Positions 53,117-62,221 of a stretch of DNA of 64,000 nucleotides are shown one piece after another. The stretch comes from Methanomassiliicoccales archaeon (GTDB lineage Archaea; Thermoplasmatota; Thermoplasmata; Methanomassiliicoccales; JACIVX01). The translations under genes and the position numbers were made by a program. The notes below the pieces were generated by a model. It ran no database searches. It was not told where the DNA came from and saw nothing but the letters and a program-made list of their open reading frames with translations. The stretch's first letter is position 1; every line of letters starts with the position of its first letter. The stretch is taken from contig JACIVX010000001.1 of the NCBI GenBank assembly GCA_014361295.1, forward strand, positions 1,586,359-1,650,358, in the 5' to 3' direction.

Positions 53117-54484
53117 ATGAGCGAACTTATTGGAAAAACAGAGAGCCTCTGCCCGGAATGTCTCAAAACGATACCCGCGGAGAAAATTGCTGAGGATGAC
53201 AAAGTTTATCTAGTCAAGACATGCCCCGATCACGGAACTTTCAAAGTTCTCATCTGGCGCGGCGTTGCAGATTATAAAGACCTAGAGCGTTATTCGTGTG
53301 TTAAATCGAAGCCTGAGAGGATTGCAGTCAAGAACAGTGGCACATGCCCGGAAGTCTGTGGTCTGTGTCCAGATCATATCCAGCACACTTGTCTCGTTGT
53401 CCTTGAAGTCACCAATGGCTGTAACCTCAAGTGTCCGATCTGCTTCGCGAGTGCGAATGAGCGATACAAGTTTCACCCGTCAATTGAGGAAATCCGAGAA
53501 ATGTTCCAGACGATCGTTGAATATGTGAAGCATCCAATCGCCGTACAGATTAGTGGCGGAGAACCGACGATCAGAGATGATCTCCCCGATATAGTGAAAA
53601 TGGGAAAAAGCATGGGCGTCGATTATATCGAAGTGAATACCAATGGTGTTCGACTCGCTGAGGATATGGATTATTTGCGGAGAATTAAGGAGGCTGGCGT
53701 CGACTCTCTTTATTTCTCGTTCGACGGCGTCACTGGTGATGTCTTTGTGAAGACCTGCGGGAAAGATCTTCTTGATACAAAACTCAAAGCCCTTGAAAAC
53801 TGTCAGAAGGTGGGGATGGGCGTCACCCTTGTGGTTGTCGTTTCGAGAAGTGTCAACTTTCACCAGATCGGAGATATCATCCAGTTCGCCAAGAAATGGA
53901 TTCCGACTGTCAAAGGGGTGCATTTCCAGCCGTTGAGTTACTTTGGGAGATACCCGTCGATGCCAAAGGATGAGGATCGCGTACTCCTTCCAGACCTCCT
54001 CAAAGCGATTGAAGAGCAGACAAAGGGAGAACTAAGGGCTGATAATTTTATCCCGACTTCCTGCGCGAACGTGCACTGCGATGCGAAATCGATGTCGATC
54101 CTGATGGAGGACGGTACACTGTTTCCACTGACCCAAAGAGCGCTGGGTCCCCCCCGTGAGACAAGCCAGATCGCAAAGAAGACGCGGCAAGAGATATGTG
54201 ATCTCTGGCGATACATCGAGGATTCGATTAGTAGCAGTAGCGAGGAAGATCTTGACGGAACCTGGCTCGGATTCATTCAAAGAGCGAAGACGCACTACCT
54301 GACTGTTTCGACGATGCCCTTCCAGGACGTCTGGAATGTAGAGACCGAGCGGCTGAAGAATTGCTGCATCCACACAGTGACCCCAGATGGTCGTCTGATC
54401 CCGTTCTGCCTCTTCAACATCAACAGTATTCATGGGAAGACGCTGTACAGGCACGAGATCTTTTCGAAATATAAGAAAGGCTAA
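53117..54484 (+). CDS. Radical SAM protein related to tetraether lipid synthase (Tes) / TrsS
   Basis: A 455-residue radical SAM enzyme. The N-terminal CPECLKTIPAEKI (near residue 12) and CGLCPDHIQHTC (near residue 80) are cysteine motifs shared with the Tes/MJ0619 family and with TrsS proteins. The cluster motif is TNGCNLKCPICFASA near residue 95, then ISGGEPTIR near residue 140. The C-terminal third has further cysteines (SCANVHC, NCCIH). Tes joins two archaeal lipid chains to form the tetraether. Sequence similarity alone cannot prove this role. No regulator is nearby. Confidence 0.8.
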   Translation: MSELIGKTESLCPECLKTIPAEKIAEDDKVYLVKTCPDHGTFKVLIWRGVADYKDLERYSCVKSKPERIAVKNSGTCPEVCGLCPDHIQHTCLVVLEVTNGCNLKCPICFASANERYKFHPSIEEIREMFQTIVEYVKHPIAVQISGGEPTIRDDLPDIVKMGKSMGVDYIEVNTNGVRLAEDMDYLRRIKEAGVDSLYFSFDGVTGDVFVKTCGKDLLDTKLKALENCQKVGMGVTLVVVVSRSVNFHQIGDIIQFAKKWIPTVKGVHFQPLSYFGRYPSMPKDEDRVLLPDLLKAIEEQTKGELRADNFIPTSCANVHCDAKSMSILMEDGTLFPLTQRALGPPRETSQIAKKTRQEICDLWRYIEDSISSSSEEDLDGTWLGFIQRAKTHYLTVSTMPFQDVWNVETERLKNCCIHTVTPDGRLIPFCLFNINSIHGKTLYRHEIFSKYKKG

Positions 54485-54786
54485 CGGGAGGTTTTCTTAC
54501 CAACGCTCCTGTGATAATCATCGACAATCTTGTTCATGTATCTTGAGATTTCTCTCTGTCTTTGTTCACTAGATACGATAAGTTGCTGGAGCGGGAACTC
54601 GAAGTCGCAAAAGGGACACCTTGCTAGCTCACAGGTCGTCGCGGACCTCCTGCATCCTCTACATGCGATCGCCCTCGACTGGAATAAGCTGAAAGTCTTG
54701 CCGCAGCGGGGGCAGGTCACCCGTTTCGTCGTTTTCAGAAGATTTGGCGTTACACCAAGCTGTCTCATGTGCGGCGTCAGTACCAT
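54481..54786 (-). CDS. Small zinc-ribbon protein, unknown
   Basis: A 101-residue protein with CPRC near residue 25, CRGC near residue 42 and CPFC near residue 57, plus other cysteines, giving at least one and probably two zinc sites. The last 35 residues are helical and charged (VSSEQRQREISRYMNKI). It overlaps the end of the Tes-like gene by 4 nt from the opposite strand. The function is not known. Confidence 0.65.
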   Translation of the reverse strand: MVLTPHMRQLGVTPNLLKTTKRVTCPRCGKTFSLFQSRAIACRGCRRSATTCELARCPFCDFEFPLQQLIVSSEQRQREISRYMNKIVDDYHRSVGKKTSR

Positions 54787-54939
54787 CTTATTTTCCTCCT
54801 CGTCTACTGAGGATTACCCCGATATTTAAATTCTTGGCAATATGCGCCAATCATACCGCAATTTGATCATCCTTTATATAACTCATCTGGGTTACCTTTC
54901 TATTTGCAAATTATCTTCGAGATTTCTTGATGAACGATT

Positions 54940-55710
54940 TTATCCGAGCTCATTCGGTCGGACATCGAAATCTGGTGGCAATACAACAGGCCAGCTGAGA
55001 AAAGGCTTAAATGGATGTGATGCAATCGACTCAGTCCTTCTCAGTCCTTCAAGAAATTCCGTCGTTACATCGGCTGAGAATGCAAATAGCATTTCTTCTT
55101 CCTTCACAAGACCGTATGCTCTATCTCCCAAACAAGGGATATCGATGACAACCTTTTGACCCTCGAGAATCTTTGCGATCGCTGCGCACAGACTACCCTG
55201 ACCAGTCATCGTCGTTGAGATCGCATCTCCCCTCCAATATGTAAAGCCGATGATCATTCTCAAAACCTGTGCAGGTGTTGCATAAATAACGACGAGATCA
55301 GGATCGGCCGGTATCAAATCTAGCGGTGCCATGAGAACCGCGCTATACTTCTTTCCGCCTGCACCGATCATTTTGATAGATCTTTGCAGATTCTCCGCTG
55401 AGTTTGCGTCTTTAACGAATGGTAAATTTAATGTACCAGTAACAACGCGATTAGGCGCCCTGATAAGACCGATGCATGAGGAACCGAGAACACATCTTAT
55501 GCCTTCGGAGGAAGCACCAACAATCCCTTGTTCTCTGTGGTACCTGGCAATGGCGGCCATGTGGCAGGGCGTTGTCTTTGTCAGAAGTTTTACATCGGCG
55601 AATTTGAGTAATTCCTTCGCTTCAGTGAACATCTTGACGCCGACAGGGGAATTTGCAAGATTAAGTATCTTTTTTAAGGATGAGAAAGCGCTTTTCCAAA
55701 TGTCACCAGT
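54940..55710 (-). CDS. DUF169 family protein
   Basis: A 256-residue DUF169 protein. Recognisable parts are NSPVGVKMFTEAKELL near residue 21, HMAAIARYHREQGIVGASSEG near 50, SCIGLIRAP near 76 and the C-terminal GDRAYGLVKEEEMLFAFS near 205. DUF169 has no proven function; it is widespread in anaerobes. It lies divergent to a PaaK-like gene with a short spacer, so the two may share a control region. The start could also be 55764 (TTG). Confidence 0.8.
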   Translation of the reverse strand, partial: TGDIWKSAFSSLKKILNLANSPVGVKMFTEAKELLKFADVKLLTKTTPCHMAAIARYHREQGIVGASSEGIRCVLGSSCIGLIRAPNRVVTGTLNLPFVKDANSAENLQRSIKMIGAGGKKYSAVLMAPLDLIPADPDLVVIYATPAQVLRMIIGFTYWRGDAISTTMTGQGSLCAAIAKILEGQKVVIDIPCLGDRAYGLVKEEEMLFAFSADVTTEFLEGLRRTESIASHPFKPFLSWPVVLPPDFDVRPNELG

Positions 55711-55860
55711 CATAAAGGAAGCTAATTGCGTGTTGCTTATTAGTGTTGTCGATCGATTGAGCAAATTATTATGCCAGAATTTTGAAAACGTTCAATTCGT
55801 TTAAATCGCAAAATCTTCTGGTCAAAAGGATTATTATTCATATTCATATTACCTCTCCGT

Positions 55861-57312
55861 GTGGATGTTTTAAGCAAACTGAAAATCGCGATCGCTAGGA
55901 GACGGTTATCCTCGAGAGATATTTCCGATAAGGCGAAATACCCTCTCGAAGAATGGATTCACAATCAGGTCAAGAAGAATTTCAAGTCGAGCTCCGAATT
56001 CAGAGAGATCCTCGGTAAAAGACGTCTGGATGAGGTGACGCGAGACGATATCCGCGGGTACCAGATTTATCGGTTCAGGAAGCAGCTTGAGTATGTTCGG
56101 GCTAATAGCATTTATTATAGAACACTGCTTAATAAAGCTGATGTCGATCCAAAGAAAATCAGGAGTTTCGAAGATCTAACGAAAATTCCACTGACCGAGC
56201 CTGCAGAGGTTGCGAAGGAACCTTTTCACTTTTTATGCGTTCCCCAGGGCAAGGTGATGCGCGCCTTCACGACTTCTGGTACCTCGGGCCTCACGAAAAG
56301 AATCTTTTTCACGAGAGACGATATTTTAAGAATCATCGACTCGATCTCGGCTGCCCTTAAAACCCTCGGCATGACCGAAAATGATGTGTTGCAGATCATG
56401 TTTCCTACGATCGCGAGCTGGGATCCTGGATACATGCTTGACGGCGCTTGCAAAATCGCGGGTCTTCATTCAGTCATCGCTGATATGCTGGATGTTGACG
56501 AGCAAATACGTATCATGAAAGAATCGGGTACAACGATGATGATCGGATTGACATCGTTCATCTACAGAGTCACCGTGCTCGCGAAAGATAAATACGATCT
56601 TCGATCGCTCGGCATCAAGGCGATCATTCTTTCGGCCGAACCGCTATCAGAAGCAATGCGCCGGGAAATCGAAGAGGCGTGGGGTTGCAAAGCTCTCAGC
56701 CAGTATGGGCTCACTGAGATGGGTTTGGCAACGACTGTCGAATGCGTCGCGCAAGATGGACTTCATGTCAACGATGCGGATTTTCTGGTTGAGGCAATAG
56801 ACTCGGAAACGCTCGAGCATGTCGGACCGCGTGAACCTGGTGAACTGGTCATCACGAGTCTTAATTACCAGGCAACGCCGTTGATAAGGTACAGAACGTA
56901 TGATCTTTCGAGTCTCATCGAGCCGCCCTGTGCTTGCGGCCTAAAGACGATAGGAAAAGTCGGGAAGATCAAGGGGCGCCTCGATATGATGAGGAAAATT
57001 GGGATGGGCGAAAAGATTTTCCCGCTGCTTTTTGATGAAGCAATACTCAGCGTCTCTGGTGTCGTTAATTATGTCGTTTTCATTGAGAAATCTGGATTCA
57101 GGGATCGCTTGCGCTTTAAAGTTGAGTTCATCGGCGATAAGGAAGAGGGCCAGAGAAAAATACTGGATGCGGTCATGAATATTCCTGAGATCAAAACAAG
57201 TATCGAAAACGATCTTCTTGAAGAGCCAATAATCGAAATGGTTAATAGTGGATCTCTTGAATTCATGCCAAAAACGATGTCGATTGTTGATCTGAGAAAT
57301 CAGTACGACTGA
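55861..57312 (+). CDS. Phenylacetate-CoA ligase (PaaK)-like AMP-forming ligase
   Basis: A 483-residue AMP-forming acyl/aryl-CoA ligase. The phosphate-binding loop is TTSGTSGLTKRIFF near residue 137; SQYGLTEMGLA near residue 280 and the PLIRYRTYDLS segment near residue 340 are typical of PaaK. The substrate could be phenylacetate or another organic acid. It starts with GTG at 55861, with an ATTATTATTCATATT TATA-like run about 30 bp before. No paa genes are in the window. Confidence 0.87.
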   Translation: MDVLSKLKIAIARRRLSSRDISDKAKYPLEEWIHNQVKKNFKSSSEFREILGKRRLDEVTRDDIRGYQIYRFRKQLEYVRANSIYYRTLLNKADVDPKKIRSFEDLTKIPLTEPAEVAKEPFHFLCVPQGKVMRAFTTSGTSGLTKRIFFTRDDILRIIDSISAALKTLGMTENDVLQIMFPTIASWDPGYMLDGACKIAGLHSVIADMLDVDEQIRIMKESGTTMMIGLTSFIYRVTVLAKDKYDLRSLGIKAIILSAEPLSEAMRREIEEAWGCKALSQYGLTEMGLATTVECVAQDGLHVNDADFLVEAIDSETLEHVGPREPGELVITSLNYQATPLIRYRTYDLSSLIEPPCACGLKTIGKVGKIKGRLDMMRKIGMGEKIFPLLFDEAILSVSGVVNYVVFIEKSGFRDRLRFKVEFIGDKEEGQRKILDAVMNIPEIKTSIENDLLEEPIIEMVNSGSLEFMPKTMSIVDLRNQYD

Positions 57313-57371
57313 TTTTTTAACATCTCAATGCGAAAAATTCTTGACCGTGCGGTTGTTCTACGGCGATAACT

Positions 57372-57962
57372 ATGAAAGCAGGTGTCGTTGCTGTGCAGGG
57401 AGCGGTGCAGGAACATATCGATATGACCAACTTGGCTTTCGAACGGTTGGGAGTTGTCGGTCGTGCCGTTCCAGTCAGAAGAGAGAAGGATATTGAAGGA
57501 ATTGATTGCCTAATCATCCCCGGAGGAGAGAGCACAACGATCTCGAGATTACTGAGACGCTTCAATCTCTTTGATAAAATCGTCGAAAGGGGAAAAGAGG
57601 GTATGCCAATCATGGGCACATGTGCAGGCTGTATCCTTTTGGCGAAGATTGGGGACGAGGAGGTTGTGAAAACTGGTACGGAGCTCCTCGGTTTGATGGA
57701 AATGGAGGTCGACCGAAACGCATTTGGGAGACAACGCGAATCATTCGAGGCTGATATTTCAATAAGAGGATTTGAGCGTCCCTTTCACGCCGTTTTCATC
57801 AGAGCCCCTGCGATCAGAAAAGTATGGGGGCGATGCGAAACCTTGGCAACATTTGAGAACAATATCGTAATGGCGAAACAAGACAATTTGTTGGGTCTTG
57901 CATTCCATCCAGAACTTTCAAACGATACAAGAATTCACGAGATGTTGATCGAAATGGTTTAA
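57372..57962 (+). CDS. pdxT: Pyridoxal 5'-phosphate synthase glutaminase subunit
   Basis: A 196-residue PdxT. It supplies ammonia from glutamine to PdxS, which makes pyridoxal phosphate. It starts GVVAVQGAVQEH; PGGESTTI near residue 46, the catalytic cysteine in MGTCAGCILLA near residue 77, VDRNAFGRQRESFE near residue 114 and the His/Glu pair in AFHPELSND near residue 178 are all family features. pdxS is not in the window. A lone gene between the ligase and the lipid genes. Confidence 0.95.
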   Translation: MKAGVVAVQGAVQEHIDMTNLAFERLGVVGRAVPVRREKDIEGIDCLIIPGGESTTISRLLRRFNLFDKIVERGKEGMPIMGTCAGCILLAKIGDEEVVKTGTELLGLMEMEVDRNAFGRQRESFEADISIRGFERPFHAVFIRAPAIRKVWGRCETLATFENNIVMAKQDNLLGLAFHPELSNDTRIHEMLIEMV

Positions 57963-58115
57963 TTCTTAATTGCGAATGAACTTGAACAAGAGATAATAAT
58001 TCGATTTTTTCTTTTATGATAAATGGCTGCCAAGAAAAAGAAATAAAATTGTCGCAACTACATGTAATTGCTGATAAAAACCGATTGATCGATTTTTAAT
58101 TGATTTCCCATCTTC

Positions 58116-58850
58116 CTATTTCTTTATCGCCGTTATGATTTTTTCCAATCGTGTCGCAAAGTCTCCATTTTCAACAATTGTGCCAGTAACAATCGCATTG
58201 GCGCCGGCATTCTTGATCGCTACCGCCTCTTCAGGCTCTCTAATCCCGCCGCCAACGATAAGTGGAATCGAGATGTTCTTTTTCACTTCGCGGATCATCG
58301 TTTCTGGTACGGGTTGAGGCGATCCGCTGCCAGCCTCGAGGTAAAAAAGTTCCATACCCATATATTGTGCGGCGAGAGCGTAAGCGACGGCAAGCTGAGG
58401 GTTATTTCGAGGGATCAGATCGGCCTTACTCACCTCACCTACCTTCATACCTGGTTCTACGATGACATAGCCCATTGGGATTGTTTCAAGGCCCAGCTTT
58501 TTAATAATCGGCGCACCTCTCACCTGCTCTCCGATGACATTCTTCACATTCTGACTGTTCAACACACTCATGAAGTATATTGCATCGCAGTGCCTCGATA
58601 TTGCGTGCGCTCCAGATGGAAAATAGATAACAGGAAGCTTACAGAGTTTCTTGATTTCAAGGATGGTGAGATCGAGGTTCTCCTGCGTGACACCAGTCGA
58701 TCCGCCAACCATGATCGCATCTGTTCCGATCTGTTCAGCCGTTTCAGCGATCCTTGCAGCGACGACTGAGTCCTGCTTCGCTGGATCGATGAGCGTCATA
58801 TGGATAGTTCCTTCTTGTATACGTTTCATCAGATATTCTTTTACCCTCAT
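58116..58850 (-). CDS. Geranylgeranylglyceryl phosphate synthase
   Basis: A 244-residue GGGP synthase, which forms the first ether bond of archaeal lipids from sn-glycerol-1-phosphate and geranylgeranyl diphosphate. Visible: LIDPAKQD near residue 20, DAIMVGGSTGVT near residue 45, PVIYFPSGAH near residue 72, YLEAGSGSP near residue 170 and IVGGGIREPEEA near residue 197. Strong evidence that the contig is archaeal. It overlaps the UbiA gene by 4 nt. Confidence 0.95.
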   Translation of the reverse strand: MRVKEYLMKRIQEGTIHMTLIDPAKQDSVVAARIAETAEQIGTDAIMVGGSTGVTQENLDLTILEIKKLCKLPVIYFPSGAHAISRHCDAIYFMSVLNSQNVKNVIGEQVRGAPIIKKLGLETIPMGYVIVEPGMKVGEVSKADLIPRNNPQLAVAYALAAQYMGMELFYLEAGSGSPQPVPETMIREVKKNISIPLIVGGGIREPEEAVAIKNAGANAIVTGTIVENGDFATRLEKIITAIKK

Positions 58851-59662
58851 AGAATGCCACCTGCAAGGAAAGCGATGAGCGCAACAAGCATTCCTACCTT
58901 TGTCAATTTCTGACCTCGCCTTGGATTTTGAAATTGAAGAAATGAGGAGTATATAAAGATTGCATCAGCAATCAAAACGATGAAAAGATACTCGATGTCG
59001 AAGATACCAACAACGAAGGGCTCGAAACTCAGGATCACTGCGACAAGAATGAACAATGTTGCGATTGCACCAGCTTCTCTCTTTCCAATCTGTTTAGGCA
59101 ACGTCAATCGGTCAAAGTCCGCTTCCATGTCCTCGATGTCTTTGATGATTTCCCTGCCTAGGGTTGCAAGAAATGCCATCGCTGCGAGTGCAACCGTCTG
59201 TTCAACATGCTTCACAACAGCACCACCGAGGAGGAAGAGGAAACCAGTCAATAGAGCGATTAGAAAATTGCCGCCAAACCCCTCTTTTTTCAATTTTACT
59301 TCGTAGAAAAGCATGAAGAGAATCGCGATCGCAACGATCGCGATGGAAATCGCATCCAGGAGCAAGGAAAGAAGAAGCGAGATGGAAAAGAGAATCGCTG
59401 AGATCTTCAGGGCCGTCGAAGCACTTATCTTTCCTGAGGGAATCGGTCTCTCTGGATGAGCTCTTTTGTCGATCTCTCGATCCATATAATCATTGAGTGA
59501 GTTTCCAGCGGCGATGAAGGTGAAGACGATCGCGGAAGCGATAAGAATTTCCATAGAATAATCTACCATCGAAGTTCCCGCGCCGACTAGCGCAGCCAGT
59601 ATCACTCCGATGACGCCCATAATACAATTGCCGATGCGGAAAAGCTGAATAAACCGATTCAC
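58847..59662 (-). CDS. Digeranylgeranylglyceryl phosphate synthase (UbiA prenyltransferase family)
   Basis: A 271-residue membrane prenyltransferase with about eight hydrophobic segments. The first diphosphate-binding motif is NSLNDYMDREIDK near residue 54, and the second is DIEDMEADFDR near residue 174. It adds the second geranylgeranyl chain to GGGP. The overlap with the GGGP synthase gene confirms an ether-lipid operon. It starts with GTG. Confidence 0.93.
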   Translation of the reverse strand: MNRFIQLFRIGNCIMGVIGVILAALVGAGTSMVDYSMEILIASAIVFTFIAAGNSLNDYMDREIDKRAHPERPIPSGKISASTALKISAILFSISLLLSLLLDAISIAIVAIAILFMLFYEVKLKKEGFGGNFLIALLTGFLFLLGGAVVKHVEQTVALAAMAFLATLGREIIKDIEDMEADFDRLTLPKQIGKREAGAIATLFILVAVILSFEPFVVGIFDIEYLFIVLIADAIFIYSSFLQFQNPRRGQKLTKVGMLVALIAFLAGGIL

Positions 59663-59778
59663 CTTTTCGGAATTTCCTTATTATAATTACTTTTTTTCTT
59701 AAGAAGCATCTTTTTAAAAGCGCGTACCGTAATAGCATTGGGCAAAAAGTTAATAATTAGATCAAGATAGCCTGCACG

Positions 59779-61230
59779 ATGGCCAACACTGATGTGGCTG
59801 CTGAAATTGAAGCGATCAAATCAATCATTGGAAAGTATTTTCCGATTTATGACGTTAGAGTGACCCACGATTCTCTTTCGATTTTCATCACACCCGATCC
59901 ACATACACTCGATCAGAGTTTTGAATCACTTCGTCGCGAACTTGGTGCCAGAGGCTATATCCCTTTTCTCCACTATCAGGGCGGAGAATACATTATTGCG
60001 ATTGCTAGAAAGCCTGAAATCAAACGGAGAGGGACGTGGATCAACCAACTCCTTCTTGTCATCACTTTCTTCTCGACTGCATTTGCTGGCGCGTATTTAT
60101 GGGCAAGTTACACGAACGTTCCCTCAGTTTTCACCATTGACAATTTCCTTTGGGGCGCGATTTTCTTTGCCATTCCACTCATGACGATGCTCGGGATGCA
60201 TGAACTGTGCCATTACCTTGCTTCAAAGAAACACGGCGTTGAAGCCTCCCTCCCATTTTTCATCCCCTCGGTCCCGCCTCTCGGGACATTTGGGGCGTTT
60301 ATTTCAATGCGAGAGCCGATGCCCGACAGGAAAGCGCTCGTAGACATTGGTGTGGCAGGACCGATCGGTGGTCTTATTGTAGCAATTCCGCTTGTTCTTC
60401 TCGGTCTCTATCTCACAGCGCAGGGCGATGTCCAGTCTGGTGAGGTCGGTACGGCTGGTGCGATTGCGATTGTCGTTCAACCACTCTATCAGCTGTTTAT
60501 GCTTTTCGTGCCGATTCCTGAGGGTGTTGCCCTTCACCCGACGGCATTTGCGGCCTGGGTGGGTTTGCTCGTAACGGCAATCAATCTCTTGCCAGCGGGG
60601 CAGCTTGATGGCGGGCACATCGCAAGGGGACTTCTCGGGGACAAGTCGAGATATCTGGGCTACGCGACGATTGTTCTCCTTTTCATCATGTCCTTCTTCT
60701 ATATCGGCTGGATCTTCTTCGCGATACTAATATTCCTCCTCGGTCTCAGGCACCCTGCCCCCCTTAACGATATTTCCAAGGTAGATAACAAAAGAAAAGC
60801 AATTGGCGTCGTCGCGCTTGTCATCCTCTTGCTGACATTTGTTCCGATCCCAGTGGTTGAGATTCCTCCTGATCATTCATACGAGATCATTCTCATAGAA
60901 CCGCAATCAACTTCCGTGAATGTCACTCCAGGGCAGAACGTGGTCTTCAGTATGATTGTGAACAATACGGGCAATACCTATTTGCATCTCAAGTTCTTTG
61001 TGAAACAGGTCCCCCAAAACTGGAGCGCGATTATTTATCTGAGCAATCAATCACACGAGACTGCGACGAATGCGCTCGAATTCGACATTCCATATAAGGA
61101 ATCGGCGAATGTGACTATGGAGATTACTGTTCCTGAAAGCGCAAGCAAAGGACCGCGTACAATCGTTCTTGATACCTCGTCACAGAGCAAATCATTGCTG
61201 ATCAATTTTGAAATCATGGTAGACGAGTGA
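59779..61230 (+). CDS. Site-2 protease (M50 family) with an extracellular C-terminal domain
   Basis: A 483-residue intramembrane metalloprotease. The first 80 residues are a soluble N-terminal domain. The zinc site HELCH near residue 141 and the third ligand in NLLPAGQLDGGH near residue 271 lie in membrane segments. After several more hydrophobic segments, residues 360-483 form a beta-rich domain (VTPGQNVVFSMIVNNTGNTYLHL) like CARDB/NPCBM-type adhesion or sensing domains. It could cut membrane regulators. It overlaps the end of the tRNA methyltransferase gene. Confidence 0.9.
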   Translation: MANTDVAAEIEAIKSIIGKYFPIYDVRVTHDSLSIFITPDPHTLDQSFESLRRELGARGYIPFLHYQGGEYIIAIARKPEIKRRGTWINQLLLVITFFSTAFAGAYLWASYTNVPSVFTIDNFLWGAIFFAIPLMTMLGMHELCHYLASKKHGVEASLPFFIPSVPPLGTFGAFISMREPMPDRKALVDIGVAGPIGGLIVAIPLVLLGLYLTAQGDVQSGEVGTAGAIAIVVQPLYQLFMLFVPIPEGVALHPTAFAAWVGLLVTAINLLPAGQLDGGHIARGLLGDKSRYLGYATIVLLFIMSFFYIGWIFFAILIFLLGLRHPAPLNDISKVDNKRKAIGVVALVILLLTFVPIPVVEIPPDHSYEIILIEPQSTSVNVTPGQNVVFSMIVNNTGNTYLHLKFFVKQVPQNWSAIIYLSNQSHETATNALEFDIPYKESANVTMEITVPESASKGPRTIVLDTSSQSKSLLINFEIMVDE

Positions 61231-62221
61231 ATACGCAATAGTGCCTTGTCAGCGATCTATGAACTTTCTGAGTGTGGATTTCCTGCAAAATCAGTTTATC
61301 ATATGTGGAATGGCATGGTGATGGAAACACGATACTCAGATGTCCATTGGTCTTCAAGACATCGCCAATTGCCTTAATTGCCCTCTCGTACAACTGTTTC
61401 GGTGGTTCCTTTTTTGTTGTGGCCGAGCGGCCATAAGGCGGATCTGTTACGACTGCATCAATTTGATCGAATTCGTCGGTGATCGCACCAACATCGATGG
61501 CCTTCATCCCCTCCCAGTTCGCTCCGAAATGTCGCATGTTTCTTTTGCAACCCTCGATCATCTCTTCCGACACATCAGATCCGAAAACTCTTGCACCGAT
61601 CAGGCTCGCCTCTATGAGAATCCCGCCAGTACCGCAAAATGGGTCAAGGAGAGTTTCGTTAGCTTTGACCATTGATAGATTGACGAGCGCTCTCGCGTAC
61701 CGTGGGTGCAGTGAAATTGGTGAGAAGAATGGTCTCAGCGCGACCTTTCGCTGATCATACTGCTTTCTGTCAATGACACGATCGCTTATAAAAAAGTGCA
61801 GCGCATCAGAAAGGAGGACTCGGAGCTCGACATCTGGCGATTTGAGATCGACGGGCTTTTTCTTTCCAAGAATCTCTCCGACCTTCCGTGCAACGTTTAG
61901 AGAATCAACTTCCTGCATGAATTGCTGATGTCTTTTCACGCGAACGCAAAAAGTTCCGCTTGGGAGTTCGAGTCTGTTGACAAATTCACCGAGCTCATCG
62001 GGTTTGCAAGATCCAAGATATCGTCCGATGCGATGAGAGAGCGCCAGACGATACGCGATTCGATTGAGTTTCTCAGTTGAAAAGCGGCAAACAAGATATC
62101 CTGGGCCGGATGCAATGATTGAATGCTGATCGCATTCAGCGCGTATGCAGGCAAGTGCTTCAGCTCTTGGAAGTGTTGGATGTTCTCCCGAGAGCTCGAA
62201 CAGGAAAGAGTCCTCAGTCAC
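61214..62221 (-). CDS. tRNA (guanine10-N2)-dimethyltransferase (archaeal Trm-G10)
   Basis: A 335-residue enzyme. The N-terminal THUMP-like region spans about 1-155. The methyltransferase domain starts with [20 protein letters not shown] near residue 190 and has the amino-methylation motif TDPPYGRS near residue 260, which modifies G10 of tRNA. It starts with GTG at 62221, overlapping the end of radA by 8 nt, and so is co-transcribed with it. Confidence 0.92.
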   Translation of the reverse strand: MTEDSFLFELSGEHPTLPRAEALACIRAECDQHSIIASGPGYLVCRFSTEKLNRIAYRLALSHRIGRYLGSCKPDELGEFVNRLELPSGTFCVRVKRHQQFMQEVDSLNVARKVGEILGKKKPVDLKSPDVELRVLLSDALHFFISDRVIDRKQYDQRKVALRPFFSPISLHPRYARALVNLSMVKANETLLDPFCGTGGILIEASLIGARVFGSDVSEEMIEGCKRNMRHFGANWEGMKAIDVGAITDEFDQIDAVVTDPPYGRSATTKKEPPKQLYERAIKAIGDVLKTNGHLSIVFPSPCHSTYDKLILQEIHTQKVHRSLTRHYCVFTRLP

